This document shows, one piece after another, positions 9,101 to 16,233 of a stretch of DNA of 51,857 bases. A model generated the notes under the pieces. That model saw only the letters and a list, made by a program, of their open reading frames with translations, made no database searches and had not been told where the DNA came from. Made by a program: the position numbers and the translations under genes. Source of the stretch: a virus; the IMG/VR virus record IMGVR_UViG_3300042545_000475, positions 1 through 51,857 of that record; one strand, written 5' to 3'. Positions within the stretch are counted from its first letter, which is position 1, and each line of letters opens with the position of its first letter.

Positions 9101-9701
9101 CAGGCGTGGAAAGGCAGAGCTTGACGAGTCCACAATAGAAGAAAAGGCAGTATCCATGGTATCGGCGGATGCGCTTGTGCCATTCCCAAGTCAAGACGAT
9201 GAGGAGACAAAGTCAATGAATACGATGGGCAACGCACAGGGTAACAAGCCAATGCCTCCCGGCATGGCATACGCACAAGCCGCCAAAGAGCTTATGGAAG
9301 CCGCCTACGAAATGCAGGAGAATCCTTCTGTAAAAGAATACATGATGCGCCAGTACGGCGACCTCAAGCGCATGTGTTCCAAGGCCTACCCTGAATGTGA
9401 TCTTGAGTGGAAGCTTGAGGTTCCAGAAGACGAAGGCAAGCCCATGGAGAGCGATGACTACGAGATGAAGGGCGAACACGGCGAACCTGACGGCGACGAA
9501 GGCACGAAGCCAATGAAGCCAATGAAGCCGAAAAAAGAAGACGACGAAGACGAGATGGACGACGAAGAGGACGGCGAGGAAGAAATGGACGAGGAAGAGG
9601 ACAAGGCCTACAAGTCTCTTCTAGAATCGCTAAATAAATTGGTGGTCAACTTCAGCGGTATGCAGAAGGAATTTGACCGCATGACTGGTAAGGTGAAATA
9701 A
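6159..9701 (+). CDS. Prohead protease-scaffold fusion with large internal domain
   Basis: A 1180-residue protein. The first about 210 residues match HK97-family prohead proteases: PVVFFNHQ with the catalytic-type His, STSIGF with the Ser, and EWSWVGIGANPEA. At about residue 278 is a HPRNPAGGEHGGQF linker of the kind that precedes cargo-like extensions in phage head proteins. Residues about 300-870 are an unexpected domain with FLWSILSRGVSPY near 477 and GIDNKVVSFTLLVAGF / LDRVQMRNLW near 636-660, vaguely like helix-hairpin-helix DNA glycosylases. The end has GYEPVPGKKPY (about 916), CVSAKIPKLIKEGYEPDQA (about 954) and an acidic scaffold-like tail. I choose the GTG at 6159 because AAAGGAG lies six bases upstream; an in-frame ATG at 6138 has no such site. 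Typical proteases are about 200-250 residues. Confidence 0.8.
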   Translation: MNLFTRSVEKRAGRVYRVDGQDSLLAIDRVSDKIVTDDRVMAATAVISTPMIDRDGDVVLQEGLDFTNYRRNPVVFFNHQAWPVPIGKSEDQQGRSTIIVTPEQTTATCYFSSKSKESEQIYHLVADGTLRSTSIGFLVKRATPLTSSPMLGMGRMSQTGKPGGYRIENAEVTEWSWVGIGANPEAVLVHLSKGMIAGSQIDDRLRMALQPYSAIKKVMVDSGIDVKSLSLGQERETVEAFDWNAPKAKMLERFGSALKSFMPEYSEYVVKEFREDDHPRNPAGGEHGGQFTAKPESKKPEMTPEEEEAHFSQFYKPVGNATMRQAVEKPSQRRYHHAGPEEAHQLHPNLNMSAKLSEAELAEVNSKGPAAILAETKDMNAQRQLDGLDKIREKHPEPWKDIDSWNAFQAAAYKNKTVPIPPFNFLKKLSDGTLADRLVKLEPGQLKDADHGFRNAKEFRDLYTSGEVGVTTTAKLFLWSILSRGVSPYVQESLFIDAYAGAEKWINKAANGELTEDDIFGPKILDENGEVVMVPKMHQGKIMKDKKTGEPIMEPKRGPSAYEEWVKTVAPAQQGIPGAGSTHNLGAFGRNFLWKLSQKDENGVSHLQKLHDMMCDPNQTGRGIRREFSKFGEGCGIDNKVVSFTLLVAGFDDVMVLDRVQMRNLWDDGRFKDYNLYDGLSDVKNSALNRLGEGVRGIMYYEAIEDALKERLAEISKKVGRDISIGRYHWESWVSASEQEASHGTLDAILKDAKGQDNVLAGVQAKQGEYAAYQYGARYGRDEKGERYIEWTCPAGVKDSPKSIKFSIPEFKMFSEYLGGTRNKTSVVPKGFSVSNPPPEHKDQPWYERPQINKQRLIEEAQRYAAGEGGKKKQGGRTSDENSSRKKGSSDGSRANEGWPWLRGGFTGRFRVIKRCWEGYEPVPGKKPYSEDSCRPKDAGMNINDEIEKAGLQDCVSAKIPKLIKEGYEPDQAAAIAYDMCRRGKAELDESTIEEKAVSMVSADALVPFPSQDDEETKSMNTMGNAQGNKPMPPGMAYAQAAKELMEAAYEMQENPSVKEYMMRQYGDLKRMCSKAYPECDLEWKLEVPEDEGKPMESDDYEMKGEHGEPDGDEGTKPMKPMKPKKEDDEDEMDDEEDGEEEMDEEEDKAYKSLLESLNKLVVNFSGMQKEFDRMTGKVK

Positions 9702-9702
9702 G

Positions 9703-9900
9703 GTGAGCCGAAGGGAATCGGATCACAATCGACGCTGCGAAGACAGCATCACGGAGTGCCTTCGGGCCATTCATGATGCCACTCTTCGCAGCGGTTTTTA
9801 TGGCAGGGTGGAGATCGTATGGCAGGTAAAAGACGGCAGCATCCAGCAGGACATGCAGGTGAGGTTGGAGGAGACACGCAGACTGAATTCGCAGGAGTAG
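9703..9900 (+). CDS. Small hypothetical protein
   Basis: A 65-residue protein starting at GTG one base after the protease-scaffold stop, with GGTGA-like sequence upstream. It is charged, with one predicted amphipathic segment (FYGRVEIVWQV). No family is recognised. It overlaps the next gene by 82 bases in a different frame. Possible head accessory; confidence is moderate because the overlap is long. Confidence 0.5.
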   Translation: MSRRESDHNRRCEDSITECLRAIHDATLRSGFYGRVEIVWQVKDGSIQQDMQVRLEETRRLNSQE

Positions 9901-10064
9901 ACCTGCCATGCTGCGGGAATTGCATTTACTGGTTTGATGGGATGTGCAAGAGGTTTCCACCATCGTTCACCGGCAAGGTAACTGAAAATGGCCCCATGGG
10001 TGTTTTCCCCCTGACTGTCAGGGCAGACATCTGTGGAGAGCATCCAAAATACCCCATCGGTTGA
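9819..10064 (+). CDS. Small Cys-rich (zinc-binding) protein
   Basis: An 81-residue protein whose second half has a C-x2-C, C and C pattern (CCGNCIYWFDGMCKRFPP, later DICGEH), typical of small phage zinc-knuckle proteins of unknown role found near capsid genes. GGTGGAG is seven bases upstream of the ATG. The first 30 residues overlap the preceding gene and may be dispensable; no better start is seen downstream. Confidence 0.65.
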   Translation: MAGKRRQHPAGHAGEVGGDTQTEFAGVDLPCCGNCIYWFDGMCKRFPPSFTGKVTENGPMGVFPLTVRADICGEHPKYPIG

Positions 10065-10223
10065 TGGAGTAGCGGCGTGTGCCGTAGTTTGTTGGTAGGG
10101 ATAGAGTTTGTTGTATTTGCAGGCAGCTAATGCCAGCCGTGCATGACAGCAGCGCCCGAAAGTCACTTGTTTTGTTTGTTTTGTGACAGATAGTTTTAAC
10201 CGGGCAAGGCCCAAGGTGATCAG
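10065..10223 (+). promoter_or_regulatory. Capsid gene leader with candidate promoter
   Basis: No ORF is supported in this 159-base gap. TTGTTT at 10167-10172 and GATAGT at 10189-10194, 16 bases apart, form a plausible sigma-70-type promoter upstream of the major capsid gene. GTCAC at 10162-10166 is inverted as GTGAC at 10183-10187 within it, a possible operator or stem. The region is T/G-rich (runs of TTGTTTT). A strong dedicated promoter before a capsid gene would be sensible, but this is inference. Confidence 0.45.
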
Positions 10224-11594
10224 ATGGCTAACAAGAACGACGATACCGTCAAGAGCTTGGCAGAATCCGTGAAGGCTCTTCAAGAGTCTGCCAAGGGTTT
10301 GACCGAGAAGATGGCTGACCTCAAGAAGCCTGAGTACACGGCTGAAAAGAATCCTCAGAACCTGTTCCACGCCACCACTGGCGAGGTCTGCAAGGATTCA
10401 CGGCCTTACTCTTTCTTGAACATCATCAAGGCCTGCAAAGAGAAAGACTGGAGCCATGCAAAACTGGAGCGCCAGATTCACCAAGACTTGGTGAAGGCTG
10501 GTTACCAGAATGATGGCGGCACCCTGATCCCCACCGACCCTGACTCCATCGAGCGGTTTAGCCCCTCGTTGAAGGGCATCAAGGCTCTGGTGAACTTGTC
10601 CGACAGTGCATCTCAGCCAGACGCTTACAATCAAGCTTACGGCCAAATGCGTGAGAAGAGCCTGTCGGCCTTCGGCTCCGATGTGCTTGGTGGTGCGTTG
10701 ATCAACCCCGTGTTGGCCAACAGCGTCATCGAACTTCTGCGTGCAAAGGTCGTGACCGTTGCGGCAGGTGCCACAGAAATCCAGTTGCCTCCCTCCGGGC
10801 AGTACAGCTGGGCACGCCAGACCCAAGACCCAACCTTCAACTGGATTGGGGAAAACAGCACCATCAGTGACACGGAACCAAACTTTGGCAACATCATCTT
10901 CACTGCGAAGAAAGCTGCCGCACTGGTTCTGATCAGCAACGATGCGCTGTTGTTCACCAACCCGGCTGTCGAAGTGGTCGTGCGTCAGGCTTTGGCCGAG
11001 CGTGGTGCCCGTTTCGAGGATCAGGCCTTCTTGGAAGGAACCGGCGGCTCTTACCAGCCTCTGGGTATCGTCAATCAGTCTGGCCTTACCAGCCACACAG
11101 CTGGAACGGTTGGGACCGATGGCAACACCATCACCCCCGAAGACATCGCCAACATGCTGGCGAAGGTCGAGGAGTCTAACGACCCCGAAGGCGCAACGGC
11201 TTGGATCATGCGTCCACTCATGTGGGCCGCAATCATGAACCGTCGCTCCGATTCGGTGACAGCTGGCGATGCCAAGGGTCCGTTCATGTTCTGGACGAGC
11301 CGTGGTGACGCAGCCGCAGGCCTGCCTCAGAGCTTGAACGGCGTGAAGGTTCTGACATCCACAACTGTCAGCAACACTCGCACCAAGGGTTCTGGAACTA
11401 ACCTGAGCTACATCCTGACCGGCAACTTCCGCAGGGCTGTCATCGCTCGTGCAGGAACCATGGAAATCTCTGCGCTGTCGAGCGGCGAGGAGTTCAAGAG
11501 GGATCAGACCGCAGTTCGTGCGATCATGCGTGCGGACTTCAATCTGACCCACACCAAGCCGTTCGTCCTGTGTGATCAACTGGTCGTCGGCTAA
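10224..11594 (+). CDS. Major capsid protein, HK97 fold
   Basis: A 456-residue protein. Residues 1-35 form a charged helical segment (scaffold/delta-domain remnant; cleavage by the upstream protease is likely). The main body has HK97-family landmarks: a WARQTQDPTFNWIGE-type E-loop region near 195-210, NDALLFTNPAVEVVVRQALA near 240 and FLEGTGGSYQPLGI near 270. The C-terminus DQTAVRAIMRADFNLTHTKPFVLC matches the typical end. It builds the icosahedral shell. Preceded by AAGGTGATC and its own candidate promoter. Confidence 0.95.
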   Translation: MANKNDDTVKSLAESVKALQESAKGLTEKMADLKKPEYTAEKNPQNLFHATTGEVCKDSRPYSFLNIIKACKEKDWSHAKLERQIHQDLVKAGYQNDGGTLIPTDPDSIERFSPSLKGIKALVNLSDSASQPDAYNQAYGQMREKSLSAFGSDVLGGALINPVLANSVIELLRAKVVTVAAGATEIQLPPSGQYSWARQTQDPTFNWIGENSTISDTEPNFGNIIFTAKKAAALVLISNDALLFTNPAVEVVVRQALAERGARFEDQAFLEGTGGSYQPLGIVNQSGLTSHTAGTVGTDGNTITPEDIANMLAKVEESNDPEGATAWIMRPLMWAAIMNRRSDSVTAGDAKGPFMFWTSRGDAAAGLPQSLNGVKVLTSTTVSNTRTKGSGTNLSYILTGNFRRAVIARAGTMEISALSSGEEFKRDQTAVRAIMRADFNLTHTKPFVLCDQLVVG

Positions 11595-11624
11595 TCTAAA
11601 CCCCAACAGCAAGGAGACAGAGTA

Positions 11625-12038
11625 ATGGCTAATTTTCTGACCGATCTTGTAAATGCCGTGACCGTGGCGCAATTGCTTACGCCAAGGGCTATCACCGGCT
11701 CCAGCGCAATCAATGGCACCGTCAGCGATTTTCTTGGAAGCGCAGTCCGCAGCCAAGAATTTGCAGTGGTTCAAGCCGGAACGCTGGTTGATGGGACCTA
11801 TGTCGTCAAGATTCAGGAAGGCCTGCTGGCTGATGGGTCCGACATGGGCGACATCTCCGGCGCTACCGTGAGCTTGGCCGCAACCGATGACAACACCAAC
11901 TCCATCATCCCTTTTTACCGCACCAAGCGGTATATCAGGGCTGTTGTGACACCAACCAGCGCAACCACTGGTGGACCAATCGCTGTTCTGGGTCTGGCCC
12001 AGAAGCACCGTCCGGGCGGCACCACTCTGGTCCCGTAG
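11625..12038 (+). CDS. Head-associated protein (possible decoration or connector)
   Basis: A 137-residue beta-rich protein immediately after the capsid gene with a strong AAGGAG ribosome site. It contains LVDGTYVVKIQEG and RYIRAVVTPTSATTGGPIAV, a pattern common in small phage head proteins of unknown or decoration function. It is followed by a strong terminator, so it ends the capsid transcription unit. Function is inferred from position only. Confidence 0.7.
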   Translation: MANFLTDLVNAVTVAQLLTPRAITGSSAINGTVSDFLGSAVRSQEFAVVQAGTLVDGTYVVKIQEGLLADGSDMGDISGATVSLAATDDNTNSIIPFYRTKRYIRAVVTPTSATTGGPIAVLGLAQKHRPGGTTLVP

Positions 12039-12061
12039 TCTGGATGAATGAATGACGGGAG

Positions 12062-12092
12062 GCCCTCCAGATCGCAACATCTGGAGGGCTTT
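12062..12092 (+). terminator. Rho-independent-like terminator after capsid unit
   Basis: GCCCTCCAGAT at 12062-12072 pairs perfectly with ATCTGGAGGGC at 12079-12089 (11 bp, loop CGCAAC), followed by only TTTCG. The stem is very strong; the T run is short. It lies 23 bases after the stop of the head-associated gene and would separate capsid from connector genes. Confidence 0.75.
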
Positions 12093-12104
12093 CGTCCTAG
12101 AAAT

Positions 12105-12195
12105 ATCGGGGCAGGGTGGGGATGTTTTCGCCATTTCCTGTCACACCTGATACCCCTGCCGAAGGCGAATGGCGACACGCAGGGGTTGCCCCGAT
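12105..12195 (+). other. Structured intergenic element, possible pseudoknot RNA
   Basis: Outer inverted repeat ATCGGGGCA (12105-12113) / TGCCCCGAT (12187-12195) encloses TCGCCATT (12128-12135) / AATGGCGA (12168-12175) and CCCCTGC (12153-12159) / GCAGGGG (12179-12185). The two inner pairs interlock, which in RNA is a pseudoknot. No ORF is visible. It sits between a terminator and the next ribosome site (GGAGG at 12209-12213) and could be a leader of the connector genes. Confidence 0.55.
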
Positions 12196-12218
12196 TCTGA
12201 TTCGCAGCGGAGGCTTAC

Positions 12219-12908
12219 ATGTCGCTTTGCACCGTGTCTGACATCCGAGCATTCCTCAACATTCAATCCGACGACGCAAACCCAGTCCTAGACATTTGCA
12301 GGGAATCGGCAGAGCGTTCGATCAAAGATTATCTTGATTCCAATCTGGAAAGCGCCACCTACACGCATTACTTCGACGGAACGGCCCTGCGTGACATCGT
12401 ATTGCGCCAAAGGCCTGTCACATCAATCGTGTCTGTGTACATCGACCAAACAGGCTACTACGGTCAATCATCAGACCCATTCCCTGCCACCACATTGCTT
12501 GAAGCTGGTCGTGATTACGCTTTGGTTCTCGACGATTCAGGGACTACCGCAAACATCAGCCGCTCTGGATTGCTTCGTCGTATCGGGCCGGGTGATGCGA
12601 ACTTCTACAGCCCATTTAATTCCAACACGCTGTCAGCCGGAACACGGGGTGCCACATGGATGAGGGGGCTGGGGAATGTCAAAGTGACCTATGTGGCAGG
12701 GTGGCCAACTGTTCCTGCTGCAATCAGGCAGGCCTGCATCAGCTTGGCATCGTTGACCTACAACAACAGGGCCAAAGCGGGCCTTCAAGTGAGCAGCGAG
12801 AGTCTGGGGTCGTACAGTTACAGCCTGCTGGCAGGTGGTGCTGGTGGATCACCGGAACTGATGACAGCAAGGCAGCTTCTGGCGGCGTATCGTGAGGTGA
12901 GAATATGA
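12219..12908 (+). CDS. Head-tail connector (gp6-like)
   Basis: A 229-residue protein with the N-terminal pattern of HK97 gp6/SPP1 gp15-like connectors (VSDIRAFLNIQSDDANPVLDICRESAERSIKDYL) and VRQRPVTSIVSVYID-like segment near residue 65; the C-terminus has IRQACISLASLTYNNRAKAGL. It forms the ring below the portal. CGGAGG lies six bases before the ATG, downstream of the structured element. Confidence 0.85.
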   Translation: MSLCTVSDIRAFLNIQSDDANPVLDICRESAERSIKDYLDSNLESATYTHYFDGTALRDIVLRQRPVTSIVSVYIDQTGYYGQSSDPFPATTLLEAGRDYALVLDDSGTTANISRSGLLRRIGPGDANFYSPFNSNTLSAGTRGATWMRGLGNVKVTYVAGWPTVPAAIRQACISLASLTYNNRAKAGLQVSSESLGSYSYSLLAGGAGGSPELMTARQLLAAYREVRI

Positions 12909-13354
12909 GCCTTGAAGGCCTGCTGGCTCAGGACACCATTACCGTCGAACGGCCAGTCATATCGTCTGATGAGGCTGGTGGCTTCAATCAAGAAGTGTGG
13001 TCGCCTGTTGCTGTTGGTGTTATGGCCCGTGTGGACATCGCCAGCGGCCAGCAAAAGTCGATGTTTGCCCAGTTACAGATTGAGGTGTCGCACACTGTGT
13101 TCACGCAGTATGGCGGCATTAAAAACGGTGACAGGATAACCAGCAGCGATGGTGAAATTTACAGGATTGTCGGCATTTCACGCCGCAAAGCGTTTGGTGG
13201 AATACCTGAGTACTACGAGCTTGCCACCGTTCAGATTTTAGACACAGGCCCTCCAGACATCCTGCCGTCCGTGAACTATGTGCAATACGGCTCAACTGCT
13301 GACACCTACCTGATGCATGGCGCTGGTGTCGATGACTTCCTTTTATGGGGGTGA
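12905..13354 (+). CDS. Head closure protein
   Basis: A 149-residue protein of the phage head-tail joining/closure type (SPP1 gp16-like): short beta-rich N-terminus with TITVERPVISSDEAGGF, VMARVDIASGQQK, a central VSHTVFTQYGGIKNGDRI and DGEIYRIVGISRR. The last about 35 residues (after QILDTG) are atypical. The ATG overlaps the connector stop (ATGA). Confidence 0.85.
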   Translation: MSLEGLLAQDTITVERPVISSDEAGGFNQEVWSPVAVGVMARVDIASGQQKSMFAQLQIEVSHTVFTQYGGIKNGDRITSSDGEIYRIVGISRRKAFGGIPEYYELATVQILDTGPPDILPSVNYVQYGSTADTYLMHGAGVDDFLLWG

Positions 13355-13357
13355 CGC

Positions 13358-13741
13358 ATGAGCATAGACAAAATTATCAAAGACATCGAATCGGCATTGA
13401 AGCGTGGCCTGACCAAGGGCTGCATTCACATGACCAATGAAACCAAGAAATTGATTAGCGTTCCTGCACCAAGGCGGCGTGCTGTCGCACGAGATGGGTC
13501 CATCTACTGGAGGGCTACCACACGGGCAACGCCCGGCGCTCCTCCACGAAAGTTGTCTGGCAACCTTCGCAGGTCTGTCACCTATGTGGTTGACGACAAG
13601 GAGTTTGTCGGAAGAATAGGCACAAATGTCAATTACGGGCGGTTTCTGGAATACAGGGACCACCCATGGCTCCGTGTGATATTGCAGCGTGAGTTGGCAC
13701 GAGCATCCCAGCTTGTCATCGAAGAATTGAGGAAAATCTGA
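13358..13741 (+). CDS. Tail completion protein, HK97 gp10 family
   Basis: A 127-residue protein with the HK97 gp10-like core: helical N-terminus, then APPRKLSGNLRRSV, VDDKEFVGRIGTNVNYGRFLEYRDHPWLR and a C-terminal helix. The G-T-N-V-x-Y-[AG]-x-[FY]-x-E pattern is diagnostic. It joins the tail end to the head. Three bases separate it from the preceding gene and its stop overlaps the following ATG. Confidence 0.85.
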   Translation: MSIDKIIKDIESALKRGLTKGCIHMTNETKKLISVPAPRRRAVARDGSIYWRATTRATPGAPPRKLSGNLRRSVTYVVDDKEFVGRIGTNVNYGRFLEYRDHPWLRVILQRELARASQLVIEELRKI

Positions 13742-14154
13742 TGGCTATAAGTCTGACAGGTGCCATCAAAAACGGCCTCACTGCAAGCGCAGGTTTGACC
13801 GCCCTTGTCGGCAATAACATCTGGCTAAGTCAGGCACCCGAAAATACCGGGCTACCTCTTGTCGCTATTTACAATGGCAAAAGCAATGTTGACTGGTGCT
13901 TTGGCGGCAAAACGATCATAAATTCGGAAATATTGATCGAGTGTTACGCAGTCACGGCGCAAGCATCAGAAGCAATTAAAGAAGAAGTAACCCACGCACT
14001 TGATCAGTACACCACAACATTCGATGTGACTAACACGATTTTATGTTGCCTGCGTGAGGCTGAAGACATCTCTATTGAACAAGACAGGTCGCCTGAAGGA
14101 AATCCGGTTTTCAAGTCAACTACCAGATACACAGTCAAGGTGGAGACGAACTGA
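13741..14154 (+). CDS. Tail terminator-like protein (gp11/DUF3168 type)
   Basis: A 137-residue protein starting at an ATG that overlaps the gp10-like stop. The pattern of an N-terminal helix (LTGAIKNGLTASAGLTALVGNNIW), PLVAIYNGKS and a late RYTVKVET strand matches the position and approximate shape of tail terminator proteins, which cap the tail tube. Assignment is by synteny and shape, not strong motif. Confidence 0.7.
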   Translation: MAISLTGAIKNGLTASAGLTALVGNNIWLSQAPENTGLPLVAIYNGKSNVDWCFGGKTIINSEILIECYAVTAQASEAIKEEVTHALDQYTTTFDVTNTILCCLREAEDISIEQDRSPEGNPVFKSTTRYTVKVETN

Positions 14155-14633
14155 TGGCATTGACAACATCACAGGCCACTGGGGCTATCCAGTGGATTTT
14201 TAGCAAGGCTAATACCGGGTTTGCGGCCACTAAGCAGGGCGCAGACCAGCTGATTGGCACAGTAACCTACGACTCGGCGACGATCAACAAAGGGTATGGG
14301 GTAACCCAGACCATTTCGGTGGGTTCCAGCCAGAACTTTGATCTTACCGCATTGACTGACTTTGTCGGCGACAGCGTGAACATGACGAAGGCTGTAGCCT
14401 TTATGATCACTGCCACTGGTGGAGCCTGCAAGGTTAAGGCTGGCGCTACTAACGGCCTTTCAAGCTGGTTTGTGCAAGATTCAGGCTCGTTGTACATACC
14501 TGCCGGAGGCTTCACCTTGATCGGCTGGCCAGCAGCAGTTGGCGCAACTGTGTCTGGATCTGCCAAGGTAATAAACATCGCCCAATCCGGCGCATCTGCC
14601 GTAACGGTTACCGTCATGTTTATCGGTGGGTAA
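14154..14633 (+). CDS. Tail-region structural protein of unknown type
   Basis: A 159-residue beta-rich protein, Ala/Gly/Ser/Thr-rich, starting at an ATG overlapping the previous stop. It has SQNFDLTALTDFVGDSVNMTKA and ends with VTVTVMFIGG. No family recognised; the composition suits a small beta-sandwich structural protein between tail terminator and tail tube genes. Confidence 0.65.
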   Translation: MALTTSQATGAIQWIFSKANTGFAATKQGADQLIGTVTYDSATINKGYGVTQTISVGSSQNFDLTALTDFVGDSVNMTKAVAFMITATGGACKVKAGATNGLSSWFVQDSGSLYIPAGGFTLIGWPAAVGATVSGSAKVINIAQSGASAVTVTVMFIGG

Positions 14634-14662
14634 TAATTAAACTATAGTCTGGAGGGCTTGAT

Positions 14663-15022
14663 ATGGCTTTTTACGCAGGCAAGGGTGGTGCGGTAACTGT
14701 CAACACAGTGGCTCAACCATTGACCGATTGGTCGATGGATGTGAAAACCGACAGTCTGGATGTGACCAATTTCACTTCCGGTGGCTGGCAAGAATTGTAC
14801 AGCGGTATTTTCAGTGCGGACATTTCATGCTCAGGTCCGTATGACGGGTCTTCTTCCGTTGTTCAAGGTGTCATTGCGACATTCATTCTTCAGGTAGCAA
14901 CGGGATTAACCGTTACGCTGACAGCCTTGGTTACCAGTGTGAAAGTTGATCAGAGTGTCAAAGATGTTGCCAAAGTAAGCTACACAGCAACGACCAGCGG
15001 CGTGCATACCATCACCGTTTGA
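14663..15022 (+). CDS. Tail tube-like protein, copy 1
   Basis: A 119-residue protein sharing a strong block with the next gene: DVKTDSLDVTNFTSGGWQE at about residues 26-45 and VTSVKVDQSVKDVAKVSYTAT near the end. The beta-rich shape with a terminal 'VxKVSYTA' strand resembles tail tube proteins. GGAGG is ten bases upstream of the ATG. It is shorter than copy 2 by three residues. Confidence 0.75.
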   Translation: MAFYAGKGGAVTVNTVAQPLTDWSMDVKTDSLDVTNFTSGGWQELYSGIFSADISCSGPYDGSSSVVQGVIATFILQVATGLTVTLTALVTSVKVDQSVKDVAKVSYTATTSGVHTITV

Positions 15023-15037
15023 TTAGGAGACTGAGAC

Positions 15038-15406
15038 ATGGCATTTTTCGCAGGAAAGTCTGGAACCATCACAATCGGCGGCACTGCAAGGCCTTTGACT
15101 GACTGGTCAATCGATGTCAAAACCGACAGCCTTGATGTGACCAACTTCACCTCTGGCGGCTGGCAAGAACTGCTGGGCGGCATTTACAGCATCGACATCA
15201 GCGCATCTGGGCCATATAACGGCACCTCTGGCGTGACGCAGGGGACCGCAGTGGCTCTGGTGCTTGATGTGGACGGTGCTGGTGCAGGGCCAAGCTTTAG
15301 CGGCAACGCTTTGGTTACCAGCGTTAAGATCGACCAAAGCGTGAAAGATGTGGCGAAAATAAGTTACAGCGCCTCATCTTCCGGCTCTTGGACAGCAACA
15401 CCCTGA
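15038..15406 (+). CDS. Tail tube-like protein, copy 2
   Basis: A 122-residue paralogue of the preceding gene, about two thirds identical by eye, sharing the conserved DVKTDSLDVTNFTSGGWQE block and VTSVKIDQSVKDVAKISYSA end. The middle parts (residues 45-90) diverge. Tandem copies imply a two-subunit tube or a major and minor tube protein. It starts 15 bases after copy 1 with a GGAGA ribosome site and precedes the chaperone gene, the usual place for the major tail tube protein. Confidence 0.78.
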   Translation: MAFFAGKSGTITIGGTARPLTDWSIDVKTDSLDVTNFTSGGWQELLGGIYSIDISASGPYNGTSGVTQGTAVALVLDVDGAGAGPSFSGNALVTSVKIDQSVKDVAKISYSASSSGSWTATP

Positions 15407-15424
15407 TGAAAGGACGATTGAATA

Positions 15425-15919
15425 ATGGCCAGCACATCCGAAGCACTTGGTGCCGTTGGAGCGCAGCATGAGATCACGATTGACGGCGAATTGATCAAGT
15501 TCAACCTGATCACGCAGCGTGTCAAATCTGAACTGGAACGCTGGATGTACCAGCGGGCAATGAAAGGCATCACCGATTCAAAGGCCCTGCTTGATCAGGC
15601 ACCCGGAGCATTCGGTGACGCACTGGCAGCTATCACCAATAGTCTAGCCGCAGGCAAGTACGCTTGGGGCGGGCCAATGATGGTGGAATCGCTTGGAACC
15701 ATTGCTGGCATCTGCAAGATAATGTCCCTGCTGTCGTTGAGCATGGACACCCACAAGCAGGTGCCTACGGACAAACTGGAAGGCTGGTTTCTTGGCGATC
15801 ATTCGGCTGAAATTAGCCACTTGTTCACAGTGATATTCAGCGAGTCGATGCCCAAAAAAAAAGTAGAGATTCAGGAGACATCGGAGGATCAGGAGAACAA
15901 GCCGAACAGCGGCCGCTAA
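15425..15919 (+). CDS. Tail assembly chaperone G
   Basis: A 164-residue helical protein between the tail tube and tape measure genes, the standard location for the lambda G-type chaperone that coats the tape measure during assembly. Near its end a CCC-A9 run (A tract at 15854-15862) is a classic slippery site. From this point the -1 frame is open through 15943 into the T region. This entry is the unshifted product ending at TAA 15919. Confidence 0.85.
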   Translation: MASTSEALGAVGAQHEITIDGELIKFNLITQRVKSELERWMYQRAMKGITDSKALLDQAPGAFGDALAAITNSLAAGKYAWGGPMMVESLGTIAGICKIMSLLSLSMDTHKQVPTDKLEGWFLGDHSAEISHLFTVIFSESMPKKKVEIQETSEDQENKPNSGR

Positions 15920-16233
15920 ACGCCTACACGCTGTACGCACCGTTGGTTGATAAGCCGTGGCTTCTTTCCATGGAAGACATAGCCAACCTGACTGACCGGC
16001 AAATAATTGACATCTATTACCGGGAACGAGACAAGGATGGCATTCCAAAGGATTATGAAGATACTTACGGCAAGCCAGCCAACGGCCTAGCGCAGGAAGA
16101 GGAAGAAGAGACAGTCAGGATCAAGTATTTTGCCATGGGTCACGGCTTGAGGATACCAGAGGAGAAAATAGAAGAGGGCTGGCAGCTGTATTTGGAAAAG
16201 AAACGCAAGCAGGAGAGTGCCAGTCATGGCTGA
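15425..16233 (+). CDS. Tail assembly chaperone G-T fusion by -1 frameshift
   Basis: A -1 slip on the A9 tract at 15854-15862 joins frame 2 to frame 1, which remains open from 15856 to the TGA at 16231-16233. The extension begins with a Gly/Ser/Glu-rich linker, then LNAYTLYAPLVDKPW at about 15920-15960 and MEDIANLTDRQIIDIYYRER, a helical T-domain that recruits tube subunits. The coding character upstream of the first internal ATG (15970) supports the fusion. About 270 residues in all. Coordinates are of the whole frameshifted ORF. Confidence 0.82.

Noticed and set aside
10398-12134. 578-residue antisense frame over the capsid genes
   Set aside because: Spans the capsid gene, a strong terminator and a structured element; typical shadow frame of the real + strand genes.
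14663-15406. Assembly artefact producing two similar genes
   Set aside because: Copies differ in many codons and in the middle region and have separate ribosome sites, so this is a true paralogous duplication.
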